Part shown: positions 36,863 to 48,769 of the stretch, in pieces
How the letters are laid out: every line of letters starts with the position of its first letter
How positions within the stretch are numbered: the first letter of the stretch is position 1
Assembly: GCA_020541205.1 (NCBI GenBank)
Contig: CP048208.1
Location: 1,925,908-1,989,907 of the forward strand
DNA length: 64,000 nucleotides
Source: Candidatus Hartigia pinicola
Lineage (GTDB): Bacteria; Pseudomonadota; Gammaproteobacteria; Enterobacterales; Enterobacteriaceae
Direction: 5' to 3'
Notes under the pieces: generated by a model
What the model was told of the DNA's origin: nothing
Seen by the model: only the letters and a program-made list of their open reading frames with translations
The model's database searches: none
Translations under genes and position numbers: made by a program

Positions 36863-38266
36863 ATGGAATTTTTACAATCAATAAATAATGTATTCTGGGG
36901 ATGGCTTATTGCTGGTTTACTTTTAGGCTCTGGTATTTTTTTTGCTGTCCGATTGTCATTCCCGCAAATACGTTATTTTCGACAGCTATTTAGCGTATTG
37001 ACGGATAAAAAAAAATCAGTTAATGAAAAAGATATATCTGGTTTTGGCGCACTCTGCGGAGCATTAAGTAGTCAAGTTGGCACCGGTAGTTTAGTAGGCG
37101 TTGCAAGTGCTTTAGCATCTGGAGGACCTGGTGCTATTTTTTGGATGTGGGTAACGGGACTTCTTGGAATGGGAATTAGTTTTGCTGAAGCTACACTTGC
37201 TATTTTATTTAGAGAAAGTAATAAAGATGGCACATACTCTGGCGGGCCTGCTTACTATATATCAAAAGGTGTTAACTGCAAACCATTAGCAATTGCATTT
37301 TCAATAAGTATGATTATTAGTATGGGTTTTTTTTATCCTATGGTTCAAGGTAATTCAGTTATATTAGCAACAAAAGGAGTTATAGACATTAATCCATTAT
37401 GGATAAGTGTAATACTTGTAAGTTTAGTGTCAGTTATTATTTTTGGTGGAGTTAAACGTATTAGTGATTTTTCTGCTTTTTTCGTTCCGTTCTTGTCTAT
37501 TAGTTATATTAGTTTGTCACTGTTTATTATATTACTAAACTTCAGAGAACTACCTATTATTTTAATACTAATTGTAAAATCAGCTTTTAATTTTAATGCT
37601 GCAGCAGGAGGCGCTGCTGGTTATACTATTTATATGGCTTTCCGATATGGAGTTGCTCGTGGCTTATTTTCCAATGATGCTGGAAACGGCACAACACCAA
37701 GTATGCACGCTACGGCTGTAGTCAATCACCCTGTCACACAAGGTTTTTCGGCTATGTTTGGTACATTTTTTACTACTATGATTATCTGTAGCTGTACCGC
37801 ATTGACTATTCTTCTTACAGGAGCTTTAAATAGCGGTCAAACAGGCGTTGAACTTACTCAGACTGCATTTAATCTTGGCATAGGTGACTGGGGGAAACAT
37901 GTCGTTTTTGTTGCAATGGTACTTTTTGGTTTTAAATCTATTATTGCAGATATTTATTATGGCGAAGTGAATTTGCACTGGATTATTAATAATAATAAAG
38001 CAACTTACTTCTATCGTATCCTTTGTTGCTCTTTAGTTATGATTTGTGGAATAATTCCAGTCGAAACGATTTGGGAACTTGTTGACTTTTCTGCTGCTAT
38101 GCTAATTGTTTTTAACGTACCAGCGCTTTTAATACTTTCAAAATATGTTCTTTTTGTTCTTCAAGATTATGTACTACAAAAAAATAGTGGTATTAAAGAT
38201 CCTAAATGGGATTATAAAAGTAACATAAAAACTTTGATGATGAATAAATCATCCAGTAAAATATAA
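36863..38266 (+). CDS. AGCS-family sodium:amino acid (alanine/glycine) symporter
   Basis: The 467-residue, highly hydrophobic product has about 11 membrane segments and the layout of the alanine/glycine:cation symporter family (YaaJ, AlsT/DagA). Landmarks: FFAVRLSFPQIRYFRQ near the N-terminus, ALSSQVGTGSLVGVASA at about 67-83, GGPGAIFWMW, GGPAYYI, FNAAAGGAAGYT, FSNDAGNGTTPS and GVELTQTAF. Two signatures differ from the usual family text: A(A)RVGTGN reads SSQVGTGS, and FSNEAGxGS reads FSNDAGNGT. A good ribosome site (AAGAGG) precedes the ATG. It stands alone between deserts. It likely imports a small neutral amino acid with Na+, but the exact substrate cannot be read from sequence. Confidence 0.88.
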   Translation: MEFLQSINNVFWGWLIAGLLLGSGIFFAVRLSFPQIRYFRQLFSVLTDKKKSVNEKDISGFGALCGALSSQVGTGSLVGVASALASGGPGAIFWMWVTGLLGMGISFAEATLAILFRESNKDGTYSGGPAYYISKGVNCKPLAIAFSISMIISMGFFYPMVQGNSVILATKGVIDINPLWISVILVSLVSVIIFGGVKRISDFSAFFVPFLSISYISLSLFIILLNFRELPIILILIVKSAFNFNAAAGGAAGYTIYMAFRYGVARGLFSNDAGNGTTPSMHATAVVNHPVTQGFSAMFGTFFTTMIICSCTALTILLTGALNSGQTGVELTQTAFNLGIGDWGKHVVFVAMVLFGFKSIIADIYYGEVNLHWIINNNKATYFYRILCCSLVMICGIIPVETIWELVDFSAAMLIVFNVPALLILSKYVLFVLQDYVLQKNSGIKDPKWDYKSNIKTLMMNKSSSKI

Positions 38267-40349
38267 ATATCTAATTAGAAGTAAGTATTTCACTTAACTG
38301 TGTTGATGAAAAAGAAAGTAACTTAAAAAAAATAGGATAGACAATGTGAATGTTAAATAAGTAAAACAAATTATAGAATAGAAGTATTCCTTATCTTAAT
38401 GTTCAAAAAAAATTATTTCGAAGAAATAAAATTTAAATTGAATTATAGAGAATGCACTTTTATAAGATTAAATATTGATCAAAATTATTAATCTAATAAA
38501 GTTTAATAAAATATAAGCATCTAATAACAGTCTTGATATAAAATAGATATTTATATTTGTAATATGTCATGCTTTAATGTTCTTTAAAATTACTCGCCTA
38601 TATCGTAAAAAAATAATAGTGCTATTTTTAAGACTATAGAATAATCGAAATAAAAATAATAAGATGATTAATAATAATGTTATTAACAATTAACATTATA
38701 CAAAAGTTATTTATACTACTTTTATTCTATTAAAATAATATTAATATTTTACTCATACTGATATTAAAGATAATCCTAAACAAATTCACGAAACTAAAAA
38801 TTTAATCTCAGAATCTATACGCTTTGTTCTGAACAAATATATTAATGCTCTTAAAAAAATAAACTACATTCTTTAATATTTTTGTAGAAAAAATAAAATT
38901 ATTACTGAAAGTAATAATAAGCAATGTAACGAATAACACAATTTTATTTTTTATTTTTTTTATAAAAATCTTTTAATATTATATACTTATAAACAATAGT
39001 AAAAAACATAGAGTGCCTGATGTGCACTACTTTATATATATTCAGTATATGATAAACACTATCTAAAATCTTTTTCTTGAATTATAAATATTTTATTGAT
39101 AAACATTTAATATAAGAAATTTTTTTAAACATTAAAAATAATCCATGCGCTTTAATTGGTATTGTCACCATTTATGAGTATAATTTAATTAAATATAATA
39201 TTAATTATAAGCATCATATGTTTTAGTGAAATAATTTTTATTTTTATTGTAGTTTTTCATAAACTATATTTTAATACCCTCAAAATAGTTTTAACTCTAT
39301 TTCTAACGGTTTCTTTTTATACAAATATAAACTATTAATATATAATTTTTGAAAAAAATCTAAAATAACATTTAATAGAAATTAATTTAAAGACATACAA
39401 CAATAACATAAAGAATATACTTTAGTTACTCGAAAGTGCATTTGACTATTAAATCTTACGTAAAAAGTGTAAATTTTTAAAATGATCATATTTTAAAGAA
39501 TATTTTTAAAAGAGAAGAAAACCTTTAGCATTATGTGTAATATAAATTTTAATCATAAGTCATGATATTATAAGGAGGTTCAGTTCTATAAATTTATAAA
39601 TATAAAAATTTTTAATATTTTAAAAATTTAATACGTAAAGATATGCTATCAATATTCATCAAAGTAAAAATATTTCATTGCATTGATAAGAGGATATACA
39701 TGATCAATACAATCCTGTATCACAATAACTAACAGGGTTCTTGAGTCACTAAAAATAACAAAATCTACTTAAACAGCAATAAAATATACTTTTTTCAGTA
39801 AAAACTAAAATAGAAATTATATTTATTCTCAAAAATAAGAAACATAAAAATAATAACATTTCTTATTGATATCTAATAAATAGGCGATATAAAATTTATT
39901 TTGTTTATACACTTCATATAAAAGCTTTTTTTATTTTTCATATTAAAACTGCACTAAATAATTATATTGAATTCTGATTCAATCAAATATTTATCATCAA
40001 ATAAAATACATAACTTCTTACAGTACTTACAATCTATAACACTAATATAACAATTATATCAAGAGAAGATTGTTCTCCTTGAATATAATAATATGCTTCA
40101 TAATAATATTTTAAATATGTTAAATTTTTTAGAGATGTAAGTCATAATTAAGTAGTAAATTCATTTAAAAATAGTAAATTTTATTGTTTATAAAAATTAT
40201 ACATAATTTCATTGATACCTTTAACAACAGAAACTTAAATCAAAACTTAAAATTATATTTTTTAAAATACTTAATGAGTACTTAATAAATAGTGATATAA
40301 TATAGAAATTTATTAATGAAGTTATTTAACTATTCATATTCTATATATA
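38267..40349. other. Desert downstream of the symporter
   Basis: About 2.1 kb, AT-rich, no open gene. In relatives a tRNA cluster (argX-hisR-leuT-proM) follows yifK and would fall near 39-40.3 kb; no cloverleaf or T-loop signature was found on either strand. Confidence 0.5.
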
Positions 40350-41840
40350 ATTACAACACAATAACTAATCATTTAATTTCATCGAATTTATATTTTTATT
40401 ATACAATAAAAATAATTTAAATTATTACTTGATCTTTACTATAATAATATAATTAATAAAACAGATGAGAATAGTTAGGATTGATATGATATTACTAGCA
40501 ATTATAAAGAAACTATAAAAATCAAAACATGTTTACTATACTATCAAATTAAGAAAAAATATTTTACCTTAAATAAAAAATAAAATACCGATTTAACGAT
40601 ATTGTTATTAATATTCAATCCTTATTGCTACCATAAATTAATAACTGCATCGCTCCTTCTAGAAAATCTTTATCATTTCAAGAAAAGTATTATGTAGTAA
40701 TACCAACACTCATTCTGAGTCGGTGTGAGTATAATATATTATATAATATAAAACACTTTACCGCCTTCATTTTTAATGTTTATTATTTTATCCAGAATTT
40801 TATTTAACAACTCACTAATTTTTCTTATCACTAACACATCTTGCTTTATAACATATTTTATTTTATATTTTTAGTAATTTATATTTTATAAGATTTCAAT
40901 CTTTTATTATCTAATACTTTGATTTCCGATCATAATCAGAGTATTATAAATAATTGAATGACCTATAATAAAATCATAATCACTAAAAATTCATCAACAT
41001 AACGAGCGATTTTGTTCAAAAGTGATTACTTATAATTCAATAATAAACTTTCAAGACATAACTACAACGCAAAATATATAAATCTATTTAAAACTTGATG
41101 GCAATATTATTATTTAATATATTAAATAAAATATAAAAATCATATAGCAGTAAAAAAAATCAAAGAAGATTTTTACAAAAAAATACTTATTGGTAAAAAG
41201 TTACAATATCTTAAAACTTAATTTTATAAGATTTTTTATCTGATATATGCTTATAATTAATTACTAGTAACTGAGTTACAATAATATTTACACAAACACA
41301 CACGCTAACAGATTAATATTTTTTTATTTTTTAAATATCAAAATGAAACTAAATTTTCTCAAGCGGAATTGAAAATATTTAGTTGGTAATTTAAATATCA
41401 ATACTAATCAAAATACTCACATAATTTTTATCATTTTAATAAAGAAAGAATTAAGAATATCAATAAAGACCATGAAAAACTGTAATACTAATAAGTATTT
41501 TTAATATAAAAGATATATTTCTATAAATAATTAAGACTCCTTTTGTAAAATTCACCATAACAAACGATAATATAATAAAAGAACTTGCATGGTTTATATT
41601 CTCAATAAAAACTTTGCATCCTAAAACGGTGTTTTTATTAAATATTACTAATACAAGTAAGTATTAATAAATACTGTATATTATATATTACCAAAATCAC
41701 CATCATAATACACAAATATACTTTAAATTTTTAATTTGATCCCATACATTAAGTTTAAAAATAGGCTTTATCTTCATTAAAAAATTAATAAATTTTTAAA
41801 GAATAATGAAAAATTTTAATATTTATCTTATAATGACTGA
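40350..41840 (-). pseudogene. yifK: Decayed yifK (amino-acid permease)
   Basis: Minus-strand fragments follow YifK, an APC-family amino-acid permease: VLNRFIYF at about 41065-41095 against VLWRILIF; VITFEQN at about 41010-41030 against VTIFPWNE; SHRLRMSVGITT at about 40700-40730 against SRHGVPVAGVAVS; then QLLIYGS against VFVYVYSAS. Position directly after decayed wecG is the E. coli order. Many stops and shifts. Another APC permease cannot be excluded; boundaries are estimates. Confidence 0.45.
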
Positions 41841-41849
41841 TCTAGCGTT

Positions 41850-42660
41850 ATTATTTTTTACACAAAAATACTAAATAGATTCTAAACTTGTTTTATACTG
41901 TTTAACTTAATGTATTTATAAGTACTTCATGCAGACCACTTGATCATAAACTTTTATTACAATGGTAGGTGTTATGTAGGTATTTATTTAGATTTTAAGA
42001 AGTGATAATAACAATACTTACACCTCAAAGGTGTTATTATAAAATATAAATACAACAAATAAATAATGTTTTTATTATTTGAGAAAAAACTATCTTACAA
42101 AGAGTGACTTATATACGATCAGTAATAAAACTAAATAATACTTCAAATACCTCAAGAATAATTTCAATAGTTTTAAAACATTGAATTTTAAACAGTTAAT
42201 TAAAATTACAATACTACACTTATCCTCTAAAGTGTCTTTTGAATATTTTATAAATTTATCGTTTTAAAAGTTAAGATATGACGTAAATCTATTTATAGAT
42301 TCATCCCATCTAGAAACTAGATTTCAAATAAAAAGTAACTAAAATACACATATATTATATATTAATTAAGATTTTTTTGTGATTTTACATCTACTATAAA
42401 TAAATAACGTCAACGAAGATTTCGTTATTATTTACCATCATTATCATAACTATATCATTTTTTTAAAAACACCAATCATATTTATTTCATAGTTACTATT
42501 TAAAACTGTTTAATAACTAACAAAATACTTAAATGGTGTTTATATTACTAAATATGGTATACCTCTTCTATTATTAGACATTAATAAATATATAACTGAA
42601 ACAGTATAGCATGTTTTTACAATCCTAAATGTAATACAATATATATTTTGCATTGTAAAA
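41850..42660 (-). pseudogene. wecG: Decayed wecG (UDP-ManNAcA transferase)
   Basis: The clearest stretch is at about 41885-41960 on the minus strand: NKSL, then SSGLHEVLINTLS, against PKIW, TLGLEWLYRLLS near the WecG C-terminus. Further upstream parts are too eroded to trace by eye. WecG adds ManNAcA to make ECA lipid II. The assignment rests on this match and on its place between decayed wzyE and yifK. Confidence 0.45.
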
Positions 42661-42689
42661 TCATTTTTTATTCAAAAATATCTTTATTG

Positions 42690-44010
42690 ATGAGTTTTAT
42701 GGTATTTATTTTTAAATAAAAAAGAATACTGATTTAAAATAAACTCTGTACATTTTAATTACAATACAGTAATTCTGATAAGATTACCTAGATAGTCTAA
42801 CACTAAAATAAAAAAACTACACAAGAACTTTATCAATCTCTTTGTGTTTTAGCATCACCATATTCAGATGCACTAAAACAAAGTAAATAAAATAATTGAA
42901 GTTTTATAATAGTGAGTTTCTTTAAAACTTGTTTTATAAATCCAGTGAAATTATTTCATTATTAATTTAATTAAAAATAACAACAAAAAAAATAGAACGT
43001 ATCCCACTATAAGAATAATGAACTAATTAATATTTCTAATAAAAATAAACAAAATGCTCATTGATGATATTCCAAGTAAAGTAATTTAAAAAAATAATAT
43101 GGTATCAGATAGCGTCAACCACAAATAAAATGAATAAAAACATAAAATCTTATATTATTAAAAATAAGATTTAAAGCTCTATTCTATTATTATAACTAAG
43201 TGTTAATACTAAAGTATTTTATAGAGAGCATCACGAGTCGTGATATAAAACATAGAATGTCTCACAACTAATTACTTTGGATTCATAATAATTCAAAGAG
43301 CAAAAATATCTTTACAATGCTAATAAATTCAATAAATTAAAACTATATCAAAATGTGATTTATGTAATAATATATATCAATACAAATCATCTAAACGAAA
43401 TGATAATTTTACACACGTGCTTCAAAATAATCACATTGATCAAGAAATGAAATGTAGCAATTATAATAACGATCCTGCTTGTTATGTAAAAGACAAAAAA
43501 ATAATCAACATTGCGAACATGCAAAGAAAAATCGTTTAACTTACTACATACCTAGCTAAGAAATGATTATACGAATTAAGTCACAATAAAAGCTATTTTA
43601 TAAAAAATTTAAACTGTCACAATTTTAAACAGAACAAATAAACAGCACGTTAAATGCGTTTTGATTTTACTTATAATAAACTATGGTAGTTTAGTCTTTG
43701 TAGGATTTTATATATCAAGAAATAGATAATAAAAAACTTTTCACTAGCAGTGGAACATAAAATCAATACTATAATAGTATAAGAACTACATTAAAGTACA
43801 ACACTGATATATAAATTAGTAGAGTATACAAAAGTACATCTTAGTAAATATAAGAAAAAGAAGATATTAAAATTAAAATGAATATACTCAACTTTTTATA
43901 AAAATATTTCAATAAAAAATCAATAAAAATTAGATAAAAAACAATAAATCCAAAAAAACTTAAATCAAATTACGCTAAATTGTTATCATTTTTAAAAAAT
44001 TTTTAAACTT
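42690..44010 (-). pseudogene. wzyE: Decayed wzyE (ECA polymerase)
   Basis: At about 43210-43250 FYITTRDALS matches FLYLTRDTFS, and at about 43130-43165 IRFYVFI matches VRDFYVFI, followed by LWLTLSDTIL against LWPGRPSMVL. These follow WzyE, the inner-membrane protein that polymerises the ECA trisaccharide repeat, in the right order. In-frame stops and shifts are frequent. Ends are estimated from the position of the matches within the protein. Confidence 0.6.
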
Positions 44011-44019
44011 TGTAAGATT

Positions 44020-44870
44020 AGATGAGAATTACATATTATTCTTATCAAAGAATTTTATCTGATATTACATTTTATTAATAAAGAACCTCGATTTACTCCT
44101 CACCGCAAAAAATACAGATACTGTTTATTCTTAGAATTTTTTAGAATGTCTTTTTAACTATTAACAAAAAGGAATATAAAATAACTCAACAAATATAATA
44201 TTTTAATTTCTTGCTAACAATTAAAAAATAAATAACCTAAATTAGACATTTTTAATAAATCTAAATCATCATTACATTCCGCGCATTCTTTTAATATTTT
44301 TACCTGATAATCCGTAAAAAAGAGTTTTTAGTATTTTTGTACTTTTTAAATATATAACTTTTCTAAGATCTCTATTAGAGAAAGAGCATTAATATGTTTA
44401 CCGAGTTTATGTTACATCAATTCATGAAAATAGAAACTACAATACTGATGCAGAAATTATCTTATATAATTAATAATTATAATAACAGTCATTCGCATTG
44501 TCACACATTAACGTCCGACTTTTTGTGCTATTCAACGTAAAATATAACATAATTTAAACTTAATTGAATTTGATTCTTCATATCAATTTGTGCTGAAAAT
44601 ATTCTACTCAAATTGTAAGTTTAAATATAATCAATAAAAATGTAATTAAGTAAATATATTACATGATCTATAATAGATGTACTGCATCACCAGGTGTTAT
44701 CACGATTTAATGACGATATTAGCAATCACTGTTATTCTATTGAATATTTTACATTTTACCTCAGAATAAGCATGTACTAAATAAAGATCTAGATTAATTA
44801 TGATAAAATGAAACTTATATAGACATTTACATTTTTACATATAATATCTCACAAAGTTAACACCGTTTTG
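44020..44870 (-). pseudogene. wecF: Decayed wecF/rffT (Fuc4NAc transferase)
   Basis: Minus strand at about 44480-44525: VG, then CDNANDCY, against VGNSGDRSNEHI, preceded by LCYILR against LLYFPTR with a short deletion between. A TGG-containing patch at about 44680-44700 sits where FFWHIWGADLYE is expected. WecF adds the third sugar of the ECA repeat. Traces are weaker than in its neighbours. Confidence 0.45.
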
Positions 44871-44879
44871 ATGATGATA

Positions 44880-46130
44880 AATCTCTAAGACCTCAGTATA
44901 TTTATTGAGGTGTTGATACTCGTGTATCGTCAATAAAATATACAAAAATCATAGAGAAAAATACACGATACATGTTGACACACAAGTATTTATTCCATTT
45001 ATAACACCACGCTCCAGAATAAACTAATAGAAAATTGTTAATAGTGTAGACTGAACTGCTTTTATCAAAAAAAATATAAAAAATAATTTAGCTGTGTCAA
45101 ATAGAATCCAGACAAAAATACCACCAATTTTTTAGTATTTTATTACCACTTTTAGGAAAATAACACCAGAATTTTAATCGACTCTCTTGGAGAATACTCA
45201 CCAAATAGCAAAATTGTATCATCATTATACTAACAAAACTAAACAACACGATAAGTAAACAAACTATAATACTTTAACAATATCAGTGAAAATTTCGTTC
45301 TTATGCTGTAAATATATAAGTATTAAAAATAGATCAACCGCAAATCATGCAGTGATAAACTTTTAATAAGCATTAGACATAATACTCAATTTAATTAATA
45401 AGTTAATTTTTAAATTAGTCATAATATTCTTCTAGAATTCTTCCATAATAACATAAAACTGGAGAAAATTACTAACACGATTAGAAATATAACAAAAAGT
45501 TTATTTAAGTTTATCGTGACTAACTGATTTATAATAGATATCATAAAGATAAAGAAACATTATTATAACAACAAATAATTAAGATAGTAGATAAATTAAC
45601 AATATAGGCGCTAATACTGCGCCTACTAATGTGTACTTATAACTTTTAACTTGTAAAATAAGTAACATATAATAAGACTTATTTAATCATCTAAGTAATC
45701 GCTTATCTATGAACCAGAAGTATTTCGATAATCTTGCAGAATTTTTAAAAAATAGTTTCATACGCATTCTCTATTTAAATATAAATAACTGATTAAATAA
45801 TTAATTGATATTCTTTTCTATAAACTATTTTTCCCACTTATTAAATAACTAAAAATAAATTAAACAATATTGAAAATGAAGAGAAATGTTGAAGATATTT
45901 ATAATTCCATACTATGTTTCTCAAAATTCTAATAGTGCTTTAAAACATATTTCATAACATTATTTATAATCTTTCAATTAAATAAAAAATTTCACATAAT
46001 TATTAACTGATGAAATTTATAGATAGATAACCTAACGCAATCCAAATGCAACTACTAATAGTTTTAAACTCAGAAGACCTAAAATAATTTTTATTAGAAT
46101 GGATTACATCATCTAAATTAATACTTTTTC
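44880..46130 (-). pseudogene. wzxE: Decayed wzxE (ECA lipid III flippase)
   Basis: Directly after the wecE stop, the minus strand shows KLLVVAFG at about 46040-46065 against KLLAVSFG, then FHQLI against FRQLI, and VMKYVLKHY at about 45930-45960 against VTKYVAQYH, all in WzxE order. The first few dozen codons and the C-terminal half are poorly readable. WzxE flips the completed ECA trisaccharide lipid across the inner membrane. Confidence 0.6.
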
Positions 46131-46138
46131 TAAAAATA

Positions 46139-47269
46139 TTAAGAAAAAAATGCTTTAATTCGTATAATAATAGTTTTTTGTTCTTCGTCTGACATGTTGT
46201 AAAATATAGGTAAGCGTATTAAGCGATTACTTTCACGGGTTGTATAATGGTCTTCACCATGGAATCGGGTAAACTTTTTCCCAGCTGGACTAGAATGCAA
46301 GGCAACATAATGAAATACGGTCAAAATATTGTGAGACTTCATATAGTTGTTAAACACAATACCCTGTTCCATATTTTTAAGTTTAATATAAAATATATGA
46401 GCATTATGTTGCACACTATCAACTATAATAGGCAGAATTAATTTTCCTTCTTCTTCTAAAGGAGATAAAGTATCATAATAACGCTGCCATAATAATAAGC
46501 GACGATCATTAATTTTTTCAGCATGTTCAAATTGCGCCCACAAATATGCCGCTTGTAAATCAGATAGCAAATAACTAGAACCAATATCGCACCAAGTATA
46601 CTTGTCAACCTGACCACGCAAAAACTGACTACGGTTAGTTCCTTTTTCACGAATTATTTCTGCACGGATTATGAGTGACTTATCATTAATGAGCGTTGCG
46701 CCGCCTTCACCACCTGAAGAATAGTTCTTAGTTTTATGAAAACTATAACAACCAATATGACCAATAGTTCCGAGTGCACGTCCCTTATAAGTTGACATTA
46801 CTCCTTGTGCTGCATCTTCAATCACAAACAAATTATGTTTTTTAGCAATTGCCATAATGGCATCCATATCACAAGCAACACCCGCATAATGTACCGGGAT
46901 AATTGCACGAGTACGTTCAGTAATTGCAGCCTCAATTTTAGTTTCATCTAAATTCATTGTGTCTGGACGAATATCCACAAAAACGACATTTGTTCCTCTA
47001 AGAACAAATGCATTCGATGTTGACACAAAAGTAAAACTTGGCATGATTACTTCATCACCTGATTTAGCATTAATTAAGATTGCCGCCATTTCTAATGATG
47101 CAGTGCAAGAAGGTGTTAATTGGACTTTTAGACAATTAAAACGTTTTTCCATCCACTCTTCACAAAGTTTTACAAAATTACTATTACTGCACAATTTTCC
47201 ATTTTTTATCGCTCGCTTTATATACGCTAATTCCGTGCCTATAATAGGTGGTTTATTGACTGGAATCAT
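46139..47269 (-). CDS. wecE: dTDP-4-amino-4,6-dideoxygalactose transaminase WecE (RffA)
   Basis: The 376-residue product equals E. coli WecE in length and is highly similar throughout. It is a PLP-dependent sugar aminotransferase making dTDP-Fuc4N from dTDP-4-keto-6-deoxyglucose with glutamate, the precursor of the third ECA sugar. PLP-site residues are present: TPSCTASLE, MPSFTFVSTSNAF, VHYAGVACDMD, EDAAQGVMST (D152) and SFHKTKNY with the Schiff-base lysine K181. Also seen: GGEGGATLIND and REKGTNRSQF. An AGAGGA ribosome site precedes the ATG, which overlaps the relic wecD stop as ATGA. All its pathway neighbours here are decayed, so its substrate supply and purpose are unclear. Confidence 0.96.
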   Translation of the reverse strand: MIPVNKPPIIGTELAYIKRAIKNGKLCSNSNFVKLCEEWMEKRFNCLKVQLTPSCTASLEMAAILINAKSGDEVIMPSFTFVSTSNAFVLRGTNVVFVDIRPDTMNLDETKIEAAITERTRAIIPVHYAGVACDMDAIMAIAKKHNLFVIEDAAQGVMSTYKGRALGTIGHIGCYSFHKTKNYSSGGEGGATLINDKSLIIRAEIIREKGTNRSQFLRGQVDKYTWCDIGSSYLLSDLQAAYLWAQFEHAEKINDRRLLLWQRYYDTLSPLEEEGKLILPIIVDSVQHNAHIFYIKLKNMEQGIVFNNYMKSHNILTVFHYVALHSSPAGKKFTRFHGEDHYTTRESNRLIRLPIFYNMSDEEQKTIIIRIKAFFS

Positions 47270-47880
47270 CTTTTCCTCTATATAATTAATATTTTAGTAT
47301 TTTCAATAAAGCACCACTACGTGCATAAAAATTCAATTTAGGAAGATTATTATATTAAATAGCTGGATTGAACTGTTGTATATTTCTTACACTAAATGAA
47401 TAATTCTAATATTCATTTCGGCGTTTGTATTAATATAACATTAACTTACAAACCCTAAAATAGCACCTAAAGATTATTTCATTAATCAAAAAAATAATCA
47501 AAAAAAACCTAACACTAATTTTTTATCTATAATGAAAATAATCATTATTATTTTTTATATATAAACACTAAAAACCGGCTGTAACTAAATACGTGCTTAC
47601 TAATGTAAGCAACGAAGAAATATTGCATCAACTGATTATTTAACCTTGTCTTTCTGAAATGAAAGTATTGATTAAATAAAAATTTTCTACATTAAAAATT
47701 AACGAAAAAATTACTTTGCCTTTGTCAAAAGAATGAACTAATACAAATTATTCATCTAAGTTATATGTTGCGGTAATTTGTATTTCAGATTTAATAATAT
47801 TATATTTATCTAATTATTTATAAAAATCTTTCTATCTAAAATGTGAAATCTAATTTCATAACAGAGAGACTAAAAATTTC
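47266..47880 (-). pseudogene. wecD: Decayed wecD (dTDP-Fuc4N acetyltransferase)
   Basis: The C-terminal end is readable at about 47280-47330: SGA, KY and R before a TGA that overlaps the wecE start (ATGA), matching QSGANVESTAYWLYR. Upstream, FSVRNIQQFNPA fits LRVATQMGNTAA. WecD acetylates the WecE product, so WecE's normal downstream partner is lost. Confidence 0.55.
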
Positions 47881-48765
47881 ACTTTAACTATAAACTATTA
47901 ATATTAATTCAAACCTTATACGAACAAGATACTTTACATACTAGCTATAATCTATTTTCTTTAATTGCTTAAAAGCATATAATTTCATCACTCAACTAAC
48001 GATTTCACACAACATTTTTCTGAATAAACTATTTTAATCTTTAACGCTTTTCAATTATCTGGATAAAAGTACTATTACAATAAAACTGTAGTAATTACCT
48101 TTCTCTAATCAAGAAAAACCTCATTTTAACAGCTCTATATCAAACTATTATTGTTTTCAATATATTTAATTAATAGAAGTGATTTAAAGTTCACTTCACT
48201 TTTATAATTAAAGTTGTTTCGCAAATTAAACAACTAGAAAATTATAAAAACTTCAGCCTCATCATAACTTATTTAGATAATAGTTTACTTATTTTTCAAT
48301 TTCACATATCTTAAAACATTATCAAACTAAACTAAAACTAAAATGTTTTATATGCAGTACTTAACAATCTCACACAATGTTTACTACGTTCTTAATGCAA
48401 AAATTTTAATTTTGAATTAAATAAACAACTAAAACCAATATTCTTATTTAATACTAAAGAACATACATTACTATTAATAAATTTTCATTAATCATAAGCA
48501 CCTATACAATCTTACCTTATGATAACTGTACAGTTTCACCACGTGAAATATTACATTCGTGATTACGATTACCTAATGCTAGTTAAACGCTGATAAATTT
48601 TTAAGTGTAACAATAATTAAAATTTCACAAAGTTTTGTCTAACTTTATAACTAAAACGGATAGTCAGTTATCAGCTTATCATAAATAGATCATAGATTCT
48701 TGAAAATCTCTGATGTAATCAGAGTGTCAACATATAGCCAGACTACAAGATAATATAATGCATTT
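47881..48765 (-). pseudogene. rffH: Decayed rffH (glucose-1-phosphate thymidylyltransferase)
   Basis: Its 5' end is readable at about 48640-48762: KCIILS against KGIILA, ITSEIFKNL against ITRGVSKQL, and SIYDK followed by YP against PIYDKPMIYYP, with a frameshift between. RffH makes dTDP-glucose, the first step toward the WecE substrate. The 3' two-thirds are too degraded to align by eye. Confidence 0.55.
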
Positions 48766-48769
48766 AAAT

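Noticed and set aside
38267-40349. tRNA cluster expected after yifK
   Set aside because: No T-loop or cloverleaf signature on either strand.
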